Positions 34,135-43,666 of a DNA stretch of 64,000 nt are shown piece after piece. This DNA is from TMED88 sp964515335 (GTDB taxonomy: Bacteria > Myxococcota_A > UBA9160 > UBA4427), in contig CAZETS010000009.1 in assembly GCA_964515335.1 (NCBI GenBank), positions 1-64,000 on the forward strand, in the 5' to 3' direction. The notes beneath the pieces were generated by a model. That model had not been told where the DNA came from, searched no databases, and worked only from the letters and a program-made list of their open reading frames with translations. The translations under genes and the position numbers were made by a program. The stretch's first letter is position 1. Every line of letters starts with the position of its first letter.

Positions 34135-34150
34135 TACCGTCCGGACGGTA
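34135..34150. promoter_or_regulatory. Perfect 16-bp palindromic operator before tetR
   Basis: TACCGTCCGGACGGTA is a perfect inverted repeat ending 13 bp before the tetR start codon. It overlaps a TGCTATACC stretch that looks like an extended -10 element, so a bound repressor would block RNA polymerase. It is the expected autoregulatory site of the TetR protein, probably controlling tetR and the GMC gene together. Confidence 0.75.
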
Positions 34151-34163
34151 AAGGAACGAGGCC

Positions 34164-34712
34164 ATGGGCGACGCCCGGGAGAGGATCCTCAACACCGCCG
34201 AGGACCGACTGCTCGCCAGCGGGCCGAGCGGTCTCGTGCTCGACGCGATCGCCGCCGACGCGGGCATCAGCAAGGGCGGGCTGCTCTACCACTTCGCCTC
34301 GAAGGAGGCCCTGGTGGCCGGGCTCTGCGAGCGGATGCTCGAGCGCTTCGACCGCGACCTCGAGGCACTGTATGCCGGCGAGGCCGGCGAGCCCGGCGCT
34401 TTCACGCGCGCCTACCTCCGCACCACGGTCACCGAGGAGGGCAAGCCGGCCGACAACTCCGCGCAGCTCATGGCCGGCATCCTCGCCACCTTCGGCCGTG
34501 ACTCGACGCATCTCGAGAACGTCCGCGAGCACTTCCGGCGCTGGCACGAGCGGCTCGAAGCGGACGGAATCGATCCCACCACCGCCACGATCGTGCGCCT
34601 GGCCGCCGACGGCCTGTGGCTCTCGGCGCTGCTCGGCCTGCCGCAGCTCGACGCCGAGCCCGGCGTGGAGGCTCTGCGCGCACTTCGACGGCTCACCGGC
34701 CCCGGACGCTGA
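34164..34712 (+). CDS. TetR/AcrR-family transcriptional regulator
   Basis: A 182-residue repressor. The N-terminal HTH occupies residues ~5-52 (RERILNTAEDRLLASG, LDAIAADAGISKGGLLYHFASKEAL); the remainder is a helical ligand-binding and dimer domain with a C-terminal DGLWLSALLGLPQL typical of TetR_C_7-like members. AAGGAACGAGG precedes the ATG. A perfect palindrome lies just upstream. The GMC oxidoreductase gene follows by 10 bp and is its likely target, so the inducer may be that enzyme's substrate. Confidence 0.93.
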   Translation: MGDARERILNTAEDRLLASGPSGLVLDAIAADAGISKGGLLYHFASKEALVAGLCERMLERFDRDLEALYAGEAGEPGAFTRAYLRTTVTEEGKPADNSAQLMAGILATFGRDSTHLENVREHFRRWHERLEADGIDPTTATIVRLAADGLWLSALLGLPQLDAEPGVEALRALRRLTGPGR

Positions 34713-34722
34713 GGTCTCGCTC

Positions 34723-36372
34723 TTGCGCTCCCAGCATCAGGACGTGGTGATCGTCGGCGGAGGCTCGGCGGGCTGCGTGCTGGCGCGACGGCTCTCCGAT
34801 GATCCGGCCTGCCGGGTGCTCGTCCTCGAGGCGGGTCGCCCCGACGCCTGGTGGGACGTCGGTATCCACATGCCCGCGGCGCTCACGATTCCGCCGGGCA
34901 ACCGCTTCTACGACTGGGGCTATCAGTCCGAGCCCGAGCCACACATGGGCGGCCGGCGGATCCACCACGCGCGCGGCAAGCTGCTCGGCGGCTCGAGCAG
35001 CATCAACGGCATGATCTTCCAGCGCGGCCACCCGAAGGACTACGACGGCTGGGCCGAGCGCCCCGGGCTCGAGCACTGGAGCCACGCCCACTGCCTGCCC
35101 TACTTCAAGCGCATGGAGACCTGCCGCGACGGCGACGACGACTGGCGGGGCCGCGAGGGGCCGCTCGAGCTCGAGCGGGGCCCCGCACGGGGACCGCTCT
35201 TCGAGGCCTTCTTCGAGGCCGCGCGCGAGGCGGGTCACGTGCTCACCGACGATGTGAACGGCGCGACCCAGGAGGGCTTCGGCCGATTCGACCGCAACCT
35301 GCGAAACGGCCGGCGCTGGAGCGCCGCACGCGCCTACCTGCACCCGGTGAGGCGACGGCCGAATCTCACCGTCAGGACCCGCGCCTTCGCGACGCGCATC
35401 CTCTTCGAAGGGCGGCGCGCCATCGGTGTCGAGTACCGGCGGCTCGGACGCGTGCACCGCGTGCGGGCGGGCGAGGTGATCTGCGCCGGTGGCGCCATCA
35501 ACTCGCCGCAGCTCCTGCAGCTGTCGGGCGTCGGCCCGCCCGATCTGCTGCACGAAGCCGGCGTGGCGGTCGTGCACGACCTGCCGGGTGTCGGCGAGAA
35601 CCTGCAGGACCATCTCGAGGTCTACGTCCAGCACGCTTGCGGGCGGCCGATCTCGATGGCGCCGCACGTACGCTGGTGGCGCCGGCCGTGGGTGGGCCTG
35701 CAGTGGCTGGCGGGCGCCGGCCCCGGCATGTCCAACCACTTCGAGGCCGGCGGCTTCGTGCGCAGCAACCCGAGCCAGCCGTACCCGAACCTGATGATCC
35801 ACTTCCTGCCGCTGGCCATCCGCTACGACGGCACCCGCCCGATCGCCGGCCACGGCTATCAGCTTCACATCGGCCCAATGCTCTCGGACGCGCGCGGCAC
35901 GCTACGGATCCGGTCGAGCGATCCGTACGTCCCGCCGCGCCTGCGCTTCAACTACCTCTCGACGCAGAGCGACCGGCGCGAATGGATCGAGGCAGTCAGC
36001 TGCGCGCGCGACCTGCTCGCCCAGCCGGCGTTTCGCGAGATCGACCTCGGCGAGCTCTCGCCGGGGCCCCGGGTGGAAACCGGGAAGGAGATCCTCGACT
36101 GGGTGGCCCGCGAGGGCGAGACCGCGCTGCATCCTTCGTGCACCTGCCGGATGGGCGTCGACCCGGACGCCGTGGTCGATCCACATACGCTGCGGGTGCA
36201 CGGCGTCGACGGTCTGCGGGTCGTCGACGCCTCGGTGATGCCGACGATCACCAACGCCAACATCTATGCGCCGGTGATGATGATCGCCGAGCGGGCGGCG
36301 GACGCGGTCCTCGGCTGCGACCCGCTCGCGCCCGAGCCTCTCGCGAGACGAGAGGCGATCCCGGCGGCCTGA
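34723..36372 (+). CDS. GMC-family oxidoreductase (choline-dehydrogenase-like)
   Basis: A 549-residue flavoprotein. VVIVGGGSAGCVLARRLSDD is the FAD-binding start, GGSSSINGMIFQRGHPKDYDGW is the GMC signature 1, GAINSPQLLQLSGVG is signature 2, and HPSCTCRMG with TNANIYAPVMMIAE supplies the catalytic His and Asn. It oxidises an alcohol; choline is only one option. No ATG precedes the FAD motif, so TTG at 34723 after GAGGTCTC is taken. Ten bases separate it from tetR, and the pair is probably one transcription unit controlled by the palindrome at 34135. Confidence 0.9.
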   Translation: MRSQHQDVVIVGGGSAGCVLARRLSDDPACRVLVLEAGRPDAWWDVGIHMPAALTIPPGNRFYDWGYQSEPEPHMGGRRIHHARGKLLGGSSSINGMIFQRGHPKDYDGWAERPGLEHWSHAHCLPYFKRMETCRDGDDDWRGREGPLELERGPARGPLFEAFFEAAREAGHVLTDDVNGATQEGFGRFDRNLRNGRRWSAARAYLHPVRRRPNLTVRTRAFATRILFEGRRAIGVEYRRLGRVHRVRAGEVICAGGAINSPQLLQLSGVGPPDLLHEAGVAVVHDLPGVGENLQDHLEVYVQHACGRPISMAPHVRWWRRPWVGLQWLAGAGPGMSNHFEAGGFVRSNPSQPYPNLMIHFLPLAIRYDGTRPIAGHGYQLHIGPMLSDARGTLRIRSSDPYVPPRLRFNYLSTQSDRREWIEAVSCARDLLAQPAFREIDLGELSPGPRVETGKEILDWVAREGETALHPSCTCRMGVDPDAVVDPHTLRVHGVDGLRVVDASVMPTITNANIYAPVMMIAERAADAVLGCDPLAPEPLARREAIPAA

Positions 36373-36494
36373 GAGCCAGAGCGCCAGGGATCCAGGCAGA
36401 AGGAGCGAGACGTCGCGTTCGGCGCCCGCGGCATCGACCCCCTGCCCGGGCGAAGCGCCGAGGCGATCCCGAACCGGCGCGCGCCGAGCGGGAT

Positions 36495-37370
36495 TCAGTC
36501 TCCTTCGAGCAGCCGGATCAGACTCGACGTATCGAGCCGCCCTGCGCCCCCGGCCTGCAGCTCGCCGTACAGCTCGTCGACGAGCGCGGTGATCGGCAGC
36601 CGCGCCCCGACCCGCTCGGCCTCGTCGAGCGCGATCGCGAGGTCCTTGCGCATCCAGTCCACCGCGAACCCGAAGTCGAACTCGCCGCGCAGCATCGTGG
36701 CCGCGCGGTTGTCCATCTGCCAGGACTGTGCGGCGCCCTTCGAGATCACCTCGACGACGCGTTCTCCGTCGAGGCCGCTCTGCTTCGCGAAGTGCAGGCC
36801 CTCGGACAGCCCCTGCAGAAGTCCCGCAATGCAGATCTGGTTGACCATCTTCGTGAGCTGACCCGCGCCCGCCGGCCCCATCAGCAGATGCTTGCGCGCA
36901 TAGCAGTCGAAGAGCGGCGCGGCGCGCGCGTACGCGTCGGGCTCGCCGCCGACCATCACGGTGAGCTGACCGTTCTCGGCCCCGCCCTGACCGCCGGAGA
37001 CCGGCGCGTCGAGCCAGGCGAAGCCGCGGCGCTCGGCCTCGTCGGCCAGCTCGCGGGCCAGGCTGGGCGAGGCCGTGGTGTGGTCGACGAACAGGCCGCC
37101 CGCTGCCAGCGCATCGAAGGCGCCGCCCGGGCCGAGCGTGATGGCGCGCAGGTCGTCGTCGTTGCCCGTACAGGCGAGCACGACCTCGGCGTCGGCGGCG
37201 GCGTCGGCGGGCGTCGGCGCCGAGGCCACCTCGTAGGCGGCGTGCGCGGCCAGCCACGAGTCGGCCCGCGACCGCGTGCGGTTGTAGGCGCGCACGCGAT
37301 GACCGGCAGCCGCCAGGTGACCCGCCATCGGCCCGCCCATCACACCGAGACAGAGATAAGCGACCCGCAA
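36495..37370 (-). CDS. 3-hydroxyisobutyrate dehydrogenase family protein
   Basis: A 291-residue beta-hydroxyacid dehydrogenase. The N-terminal LCLGVMGGPMAGHLAAAGHRV is the NAD motif (usual G-x-G replaced by CLG), DAPVSGGQGGAENGQLTVMVGG is the substrate-binding block and GAGQLTKMVNQI contains the catalytic Lys. Members act on 3-hydroxyisobutyrate, tartronate semialdehyde or succinic semialdehyde; this one is not resolved. The start is TTG at 37370, preceded by AGGAGAGG. It lies 29 bp after lhr. Confidence 0.9.
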   Translation of the reverse strand: MRVAYLCLGVMGGPMAGHLAAAGHRVRAYNRTRSRADSWLAAHAAYEVASAPTPADAAADAEVVLACTGNDDDLRAITLGPGGAFDALAAGGLFVDHTTASPSLARELADEAERRGFAWLDAPVSGGQGGAENGQLTVMVGGEPDAYARAAPLFDCYARKHLLMGPAGAGQLTKMVNQICIAGLLQGLSEGLHFAKQSGLDGERVVEVISKGAAQSWQMDNRAATMLRGEFDFGFAVDWMRKDLAIALDEAERVGARLPITALVDELYGELQAGGAGRLDTSSLIRLLEGD

Positions 37371-37399
37371 CGACGACCTCTCCTGCCGGCTCTCGCCGC

Positions 37400-40300
37400 T
37401 CAGGCCGGGTGCCCGAGCGGGCCGCCGTGTGCCGAGCCGGCCGGGTCCGCGACGTGCGACCCCGGCTCGACGGGGATGCCGTCGCGATAGGTCACCACGT
37501 TGGCGCGCAGCGCGGGCACGCGACGGCCCGGAAAGAGGATGCCGGTGAGATTGAGCGGATCGACCGCCGACACGCTCACGATCTCGCCGCTTTTCTGCTT
37601 GCGGCGCGCGCCGCGCAGCCGGTCCACCGCCCCGGGCAGCGCGAACTGCTCGCCGCTGAAGCCGCTCACGAAGCGGCCGCCGCGGATCACGCCGCGCGCC
37701 TCGAGGCGGCGCAGGGCGAAGACGATCTCACGCCACGGCACCGCCAACGACTCGCGGGCCAGCAGGTCGCGGAACACCACGCCCCAGCGCGCCAGCAGCT
37801 GCTCGGCGACGGCCTCGGCGAGCACGTCGGGGTCGTCGACCGGCTCGGCGCCGCGCAGCAGCGACCAGCGCCCCTCGGCGTTCGAGCCGGGTCCCGCCCC
37901 GAGCCCGCGACGCAAGCCCCGCCGCGCCCTTTCGCGCGCCCGTGTGCGGGCCCAGCGCTCGCGCGCCCCGAGCAGCGAGCGCACGGCCTGGAATCCGTCG
38001 GCCGTCACGAGACCGCGCGAGACCAGGCTCCACAGACCCTCCTCGATTTCGACCGGCAGCCCGCCGAGGCGCGCGACGAGGTCCGAGTGGAAGAGCGCGC
38101 CGTCGACGCGCAGGCAGGCCAGGATGTCGGCCGCCGCGCCGGCCTCGGGCTCGGGGGCTGCGCTCGCCCCGCGGTGCGCCTGCAGGAGCCACGGCAGGTC
38201 GGCGCGCAGCGCCAGGGCGATCGGGGTGGCGCGGGAGGGCGTCGAGCGGCTGCGCGCACGGCGACGCCTCGCCTCGTCGCCGCCGCCCCCACCCGTCGAC
38301 TCGACGCGCGGCGCGAGCCTTCCCCACACGACCTCACCGGACAGGCAGAGCGCGTCGAGGGCCCGCGGCGAGTGACGCTCGAGTCGCGCCGGCAGGACGC
38401 TCTCCTCCCACGCGCCCGCAGCGATCTCGAAGCCCTGCAGCTGCTCGACGACACGCGCCACGCCGCCGCGTCCCTCGCACTGCGAGCCCGGCGCCACGTG
38501 CTGCCAGCGCAGCAGGAAGCGCATCAGGTCCTGCGCGGTGACGGGCTCGATCTCGCGCCGCAGCCGGTCGCGCGTGTAGGCGTGGATGCGCGTGAGCAGC
38601 CGGCGCGCACACCACTGCTCGAGCGGCCGGCCGTGCTGCTCGACGACGCCCGAGGAGGTCGCGGCCGAACGCGGATCGAAGTCGCCGCGCAACGCGAAGC
38701 CCTCGGCCTCGAGGGCGCAGAGAGCGATCTCGACGTCTGCCGGCGTCACGACCAGTCGCTCGGCCAGCTCGCGCACGCCCACCGGACCCGACACCTCGAG
38801 GTGCCCGCGAACCAGCGCAACCAGCGTCGCCTCGCGTTCGGTCACGGGCAGCTCACGGATCACCGTGGGCAGCGGAGCGTCCGGCTCGAATCGAGCCGTG
38901 GGGTGCACCCCCTCGAGCGCGCGCCGGCGCTCGATCGCGCACCACAGCTCCCGACCGTCCACGAAGAGCCGCGCCGCGCGGCCGACGCTGACGAGCTCGT
39001 CGAAGCGCGCGCGATGCTCGGTCAACGGCGGCGCCGCCACGAGGCCGAGCAGCGCGTCGTGCAGCTCCTCGAGGTCACGCGGGTCAGGCCGCACCTCTTC
39101 GCGGACGCGATCGATCGCCGCCGGGTCGAGCCGGCCCAGCTCGCGCGCCTCGACGGGCAGGCCCCGTGGCAACGCCACGGCCCGGGTGCGGCGCTCTTCG
39201 AGGGGCGCGTCGTCGAGGAAGGTGTACGGCCGGCCGTTCAGGATCTCGTGGCCCAGCGGTGACGGCTCGGTGGCGTCGACGAAGTGCGTCCGCACGCCCC
39301 CCGACTCGAAGCCGCGCACCAGCTCGGTCAGCCCCTCGACGTCCATGCCCTCGGTCAGGCAGTCGTGCATGGTCTGCCGCACCAGCGGATGGTCGGGTAT
39401 GTCGATCGGGTAGCTGACGTTCTCCTGGCAGGCCGCCTGATTGGGGAAGACCGCGGCCATCAGGTCGTCGGCCTCCATGCGCTGGATGGGCGGCGGATTG
39501 CGGCGGCCGCTCTTCCAACGCAGCACGGCGAGCGAGCGGTTCAGGTTCCAGCGCCAGCGCGCCGTGAACATCGGCGAGGCCAGCGAGGCCTGCTCGAGGG
39601 TCTCGGCCACGGTGGCCGACGCCAGGAAGCGCGGGACGGCGTCCAGCGCGAAGCTGTGATGGGGCCCCAGCGAAAGCACCATCGCATCATCGTTGGCGGC
39701 GGCTTGCAGCTCGAAGTTGAAGCTCTTGCAGAACTTCTTGCGCAGCGCGAGGCAGAGCGCCCGGTTGATGCGCCCGCCGAGCGGGGAGTGGACGACGAGC
39801 TGCATGCCGCCCGACTCGTCGAAGAACCGCTCGAAGACGATCGTGTCGCAGGTCGGCAGCACGCCGAGCGCCGCCAGCCCGGCCCCCAGGTAGCGGACCG
39901 CCTGGTCGGCGACCACGCGGTCGACACCGAGATCGTCGACCAGCCACTGCCGCGCCCCGTCGTGGCCGGCGTCGCCGAGGCGGACCGAGATGTCCTCGCG
40001 CAGGGTCGACACCTCGCCGCTGAGTTCGTCGCTGCGCGCCGGCGCCTCGCCGACCCAGAACGGGATGCTCGGCGGAGCGCCCTGGGCGTCGACCACCCGC
40101 ACCACCCCCGACTCGACCCGCCGGATGCGCCACGAGGTGCTGCCGAGCAGGAAGATGTCGCCGGGCATGCTCTCGATCGCGAAGTCCTCGAAGACGGTGC
40201 CCACGAAGGTGTCGTCGGGGTCGGCGAGCACCCGGTAGTCGGCCACCTCGGGGATGGCGCCACCCGACGTCAGCGCGGCGAGCCGGGCGCCACGCCGGCC

Positions 40301-41854
40301 GCGCAGCATGCCCTGCACGCGATCGCGGTGCAGGTAGGCGGCGCGGCGACCGCGGCCGGTCGTGATGCCCTCGGCCAGCATCTCGACCACCGCGTCGAAG
40401 TCGTCGCGGGAGAGGTCCGCGTAGGGGGCCGCGCCGCGCATCAGCTCGAAGAGCGCAGCCTCGCGCCAATCGTCGGCCGCGCAGGCGGCGACGATCTGCT
40501 GCGCGAGGATGTCGAGCGGGGCGACCGGCGGATGCAGCGCGTCGAGGCGACCCGCGCGCACCCCGCGCAAGAGCGCCAGGCACTCGACCAGCTCGTCCCG
40601 GCTGGTCGGATACAGCCGCCCCTTCGGCGTGCCGCCGCGCGAGTGACCCGAGCGCCCGACCCGCTGCAGGAACGTCGACAGCCCCCGCGGCGAACCGATC
40701 TGGCAAACCAGCTCGACCGGCCCGATGTCGATGCCGAGCTCGAGCGAGGCCGTGGCCACCAGGGCGCGCAGCTCGCCGGCCCGCAACCTGGCCTCGACAC
40801 GCAGGCGGCGGTCCTTCGAGAGGCTGCCGTGGTGGGAGGCCACCTCCCCTTCGCCGAGTCGCTCGGCCAGCTCGTGAGCGAGCCTCTCGGCGAGGCGGCG
40901 CGTGTTGACGAAGACGAGCGTCGTGCGGTGCTGCTCGACGTGCCCGGCGATGCGGTCGAGCACGTCGCTCATCTGCTCGGCCGAGGCGACGGCCTCGAGA
41001 TCCTCGTCGGGCAGCTCGATGGCCAGGTCGAGGGCACGCCGATGCCCCCGGTCGACGATGCGACAGCGCGGGCGCCCGTCGGGCTCGCTGCGTGCGTGGC
41101 CGGCGCCCACCAGCAGCCTCGCCACCGTCTCGATCGGCCGCTGGGTGGCCGAGAGCCCGATCCGCGCCGGACGCCGATCGCACAGGCGATCGAGCCGCTC
41201 GAGGGTCAGCGCCAGGTGCGAGCCGCGCTTGTCGCGGGCCACCGCGTGGATCTCGTCGACGATCACCGTGCGCACGCCGCGCAGCATCTCGCGGCTGCGT
41301 TCGGCGGTGACCAGCAGGAAGAGCGACTCGGGGGTGGTCACCAGGATCTGCGGCGGCCGCTTGACCATCGCGGCGCGCTGCGACGAAGGCGTGTCGCCGC
41401 TGCGCAGGGCGACGCGCAGATCGGGCACGGCGTGTCCCTCGGCCTTCGCCCGGGCCGCGATCTCCTGCAGGGGCTCCTGCAGGTTCTTCTCGATGTCGGC
41501 CGCCAGCGCCTTGAGGGGCGAGACGTAGACGACCTCGACGCCGCGGGCTTCGCCGGGCCCGGCATCGTCGGCGCCCGGGTCGGCCCCGTCGCTCGCGAAG
41601 AGCGGCATGCCGGGGTCGTTGGCGGTCCCGCCGCGCGCGCGCGCCGCCGCCTCGCGATAGAAGCGGTCGATGCAGACCAGGAAGGCGGAGAGCGTCTTGC
41701 CCGATCCGGTCGGGGCCGCGATCAGCGTGTCCTCGCCCGCGGCGATCAGCGGCCAGCCGGCGGCCTGGGGCTCGGTGGGGCCTTCCGGGAAGCGCTCCCG
41801 GAACCAGCCGTCCACGGCGGGATGGAAGTCGTAGCCCCTCGCTTCGTCGCCCAC
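37400..41854 (-). CDS. lhr: Lhr-type large DNA/RNA helicase
   Basis: A 1484-residue helicase, full length for the bacterial Lhr group. The first ~870 residues are the Lhr core: Walker A AAPTGSGKTLSAFL, DEIHAVARDKRGSHLALTLERL, STFLQRVGRSGHSRGGTPKG (motif VI) and a winged-helix region; the remaining ~600 form the Lhr C-terminal domain. Lhr translocates 3'-5' on DNA and is damage-linked in mycobacteria. GTG at 41854 has an AGGAGGG site. It is divergent from the histidine phosphatase gene at 41979. Confidence 0.93.
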   Translation of the reverse strand: MGDEARGYDFHPAVDGWFRERFPEGPTEPQAAGWPLIAAGEDTLIAAPTGSGKTLSAFLVCIDRFYREAAARARGGTANDPGMPLFASDGADPGADDAGPGEARGVEVVYVSPLKALAADIEKNLQEPLQEIAARAKAEGHAVPDLRVALRSGDTPSSQRAAMVKRPPQILVTTPESLFLLVTAERSREMLRGVRTVIVDEIHAVARDKRGSHLALTLERLDRLCDRRPARIGLSATQRPIETVARLLVGAGHARSEPDGRPRCRIVDRGHRRALDLAIELPDEDLEAVASAEQMSDVLDRIAGHVEQHRTTLVFVNTRRLAERLAHELAERLGEGEVASHHGSLSKDRRLRVEARLRAGELRALVATASLELGIDIGPVELVCQIGSPRGLSTFLQRVGRSGHSRGGTPKGRLYPTSRDELVECLALLRGVRAGRLDALHPPVAPLDILAQQIVAACAADDWREAALFELMRGAAPYADLSRDDFDAVVEMLAEGITTGRGRRAAYLHRDRVQGMLRGRRGARLAALTSGGAIPEVADYRVLADPDDTFVGTVFEDFAIESMPGDIFLLGSTSWRIRRVESGVVRVVDAQGAPPSIPFWVGEAPARSDELSGEVSTLREDISVRLGDAGHDGARQWLVDDLGVDRVVADQAVRYLGAGLAALGVLPTCDTIVFERFFDESGGMQLVVHSPLGGRINRALCLALRKKFCKSFNFELQAAANDDAMVLSLGPHHSFALDAVPRFLASATVAETLEQASLASPMFTARWRWNLNRSLAVLRWKSGRRNPPPIQRMEADDLMAAVFPNQAACQENVSYPIDIPDHPLVRQTMHDCLTEGMDVEGLTELVRGFESGGVRTHFVDATEPSPLGHEILNGRPYTFLDDAPLEERRTRAVALPRGLPVEARELGRLDPAAIDRVREEVRPDPRDLEELHDALLGLVAAPPLTEHRARFDELVSVGRAARLFVDGRELWCAIERRRALEGVHPTARFEPDAPLPTVIRELPVTEREATLVALVRGHLEVSGPVGVRELAERLVVTPADVEIALCALEAEGFALRGDFDPRSAATSSGVVEQHGRPLEQWCARRLLTRIHAYTRDRLRREIEPVTAQDLMRFLLRWQHVAPGSQCEGRGGVARVVEQLQGFEIAAGAWEESVLPARLERHSPRALDALCLSGEVVWGRLAPRVESTGGGGGDEARRRRARSRSTPSRATPIALALRADLPWLLQAHRGASAAPEPEAGAAADILACLRVDGALFHSDLVARLGGLPVEIEEGLWSLVSRGLVTADGFQAVRSLLGARERWARTRARERARRGLRRGLGAGPGSNAEGRWSLLRGAEPVDDPDVLAEAVAEQLLARWGVVFRDLLARESLAVPWREIVFALRRLEARGVIRGGRFVSGFSGEQFALPGAVDRLRGARRKQKSGEIVSVSAVDPLNLTGILFPGRRVPALRANVVTYRDGIPVEPGSHVADPAGSAHGGPLGHPA

Positions 41855-41978
41855 GCCCCCTCCTGCCGAGCCGCAGCAAGGTAGCAGCGGAGGATGCCCT
41901 GAGCGAAGCTCCGGCGAAACTGCGGAGAGCGCGACGTTCAGCGCGCACGCACCGCGGCACCGCTTTGGGGGATCTGCG

Positions 41979-42692
41979 TTGGAGATCGTGCTCGTGCGTC
42001 ACGCCCAGCCGGACTGGGAGCCCGGCGGACGCGCGGTCGACGACCCCGGCCTCACCGAGTTCGGCCACGCGCAGGCACGCTGCGTCGCCGACGCGCTCGC
42101 CGGCGAGCACTTCGACATGGTGCTCCACAGCCCGCTGCAGCGCGTGGCCGAGACCGCCGCACCCATCCTCGAGCGACTCGGCGAAACGGGCCAAGCCGCG
42201 AGCTGGCTGCGCGAGATGACGCTGGGCTCGCTCGAGGGCAGCACGACCGAGCAGGTGCGCGCCTACTTCGAGGCGGCCCGCGCCCGCGAGCTGTCACACT
42301 GGTGGGACGGCTACCCGGGCGGCGAGTCCTTCCGGCACTTCTACGAGCGCGTGAGCGGCGGGCTGGAGGGGCTGCTCGCCGAGCACCACCGCGTCTCGAT
42401 CCACGAGGACGCCGCGCACCGGCTCTGGCGCATCCCCCACCCCGACAGGCGCCTGCTCGTGATCGCCCACGAGGGCACCAACGCGGTGCTGATCTCGCAT
42501 CTGCTCGGCATCGAGCCGGTGCCCTGGGTGCACCTGCGCTTTTCGAGCAGCTGGGCGGGCATCAGCCGCCTGCATGCGATCGAGATCACAGGCGGTGCGC
42601 TGTTCGCGATGGCGAGCTTCGACCGGGTCGAGCACCTCGCCCCGCTGCGCGACGAGGCGCCGGGCTCGGGGCGCAGCGCCGCGGCGCCGTAG
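41979..42692 (+). CDS. Histidine phosphatase family protein
   Basis: A 237-residue phosphoglycerate-mutase-like enzyme. LVRHAQPDW is the RHG-type catalytic motif near the start, followed by SPLQRVAETAAPI and IAHEGTNAVLISHLLG with the second His. Members dephosphorylate many small molecules. The start is TTG at 41979 after GGGGGA; the only alternative is a GTG three codons later. The 3' end enters the 17-bp minisatellite: its last codons, encoding SAAAP, form a degenerate first unit. Confidence 0.85.
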   Translation: MEIVLVRHAQPDWEPGGRAVDDPGLTEFGHAQARCVADALAGEHFDMVLHSPLQRVAETAAPILERLGETGQAASWLREMTLGSLEGSTTEQVRAYFEAARARELSHWWDGYPGGESFRHFYERVSGGLEGLLAEHHRVSIHEDAAHRLWRIPHPDRRLLVIAHEGTNAVLISHLLGIEPVPWVHLRFSSSWAGISRLHAIEITGGALFAMASFDRVEHLAPLRDEAPGSGRSAAAP

Positions 42693-42693
42693 C

Positions 42694-42795
42694 AGCGCCG
42701 CGGCCTGTAGAGCGCCGCGGCCCACAGAGCGCCGCGGCTTGTCGAGAGCCGCGGCTCGTAGAACGCCGCGGCTTGTCGAGCGCCGCGGCCTGTCG
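42694..42795. repeat. 17-bp minisatellite, six units
   Basis: Six head-to-tail 17-bp units (42694, 42711, 42728, 42745, 42762, 42779) follow the pattern AGCGCCGCGGCCTGTAG with changes at a few positions. Each unit holds the 8-bp palindrome GCCGCGGC. Degenerate part-units flank it at 42675 and 42796. The array starts immediately after the phosphatase stop and ends before the convergent SCO gene, so it sits in the shared terminator position. Confidence 0.9.
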
Positions 42796-42811
42796 AGCGC
42801 CGCCGCGCCCC

Positions 42812-43666
42812 CTACCCCCCGGCGCGGACCGCGGCCTCGCCGGCCAGCGCCTCGAGGCGCTGCACGACCGCCTGCGGGTCGAAGAGATCGCTGCGGTAGC
42901 GGTCCACCAGATAGCCGCGGTCATCGATCAGGTAGCTGCGCAGGGTGTGGTCCATGCCGCCGCTCGAGTCGTCCGACACGCCGATCGCGTAGCGGGTGCG
43001 GACGTCCTCGACGCGCTCGACGGGACCGGTCAGGAACGACCAGCCCCGGCGGTCGGCGCCGTGGCGATCCGCATAGGCGGCCAGCGTCCGGCCGTCGTCG
43101 GTCTCGGGGTCGATCGTCACCGAGAGCAGCCGTACGTGCTCGCGCGCGGTTTCGGAAAGCCCGCGCTGAACGCGACGCATGTTGTGGGTCTGTACCGGGC
43201 ACGGACCGGGACAGCTCGTGTAGATGAAGTCGACCAGCACCACCCTGCCCGCCAGCGCGGCCAGGCTGACGGGTTCGCCCGCGGTGTCGAACAGCTCGAT
43301 CGGCTCGGCGCGCTCGGCAGGGACGCGCCGCCCCGCCGAGACGATCCAACCGTCCGACTCGTCGGCCCAGCGCAGGAAGCGGGCCGAGCGGATCTCCGGG
43401 CCGACGCGTCCGCGATCGACCTCGAGTTCGACGACCTGTCCCGCCACCAGGCCCTCTCGCGCCGACGCGTCGGCGCGAAGCGTCGTGGTGCCCTCCGGCA
43501 GCAGGCCTTCGACGCCGGGCTGCGTGACCACCACCTGCTCGTAGGCGTCGTCGACGCGCTCGACGATGGCCGTCACCCGTGACCCCTCGAAGCAGGCCAG
43601 CAGGCCGAGCAGCAGCGACATCGGCACGAACGTCGCAGCCGCTCGCAGGCCTGTCAGAAGATCCAC
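42812..43666 (-). CDS. SCO1/SenC family copper-binding protein with N-terminal extension
   Basis: A 284-residue predicted lipoprotein. The C-terminal thioredoxin-like SCO domain has the copper CxxxC in TSCPGPCP (Cys152 and Cys156) and the ligand His in GMDHTLRSYLID (His240). SCO proteins deliver copper to cytochrome oxidase or act as periplasmic reductants. An ~80-residue beta-rich region precedes it, resembling the copper-binding PCuAC or DUF of SCO fusions. GTG 43666 is preferred over ATG 43621 because it gives a full signal ending LLGLLAC; it then overlaps the barrel gene by 13 bases. Confidence 0.85.
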   Translation of the reverse strand: MDLLTGLRAAATFVPMSLLLGLLACFEGSRVTAIVERVDDAYEQVVVTQPGVEGLLPEGTTTLRADASAREGLVAGQVVELEVDRGRVGPEIRSARFLRWADESDGWIVSAGRRVPAERAEPIELFDTAGEPVSLAALAGRVVLVDFIYTSCPGPCPVQTHNMRRVQRGLSETAREHVRLLSVTIDPETDDGRTLAAYADRHGADRRGWSFLTGPVERVEDVRTRYAIGVSDDSSGGMDHTLRSYLIDDRGYLVDRYRSDLFDPQAVVQRLEALAGEAAVRAGG

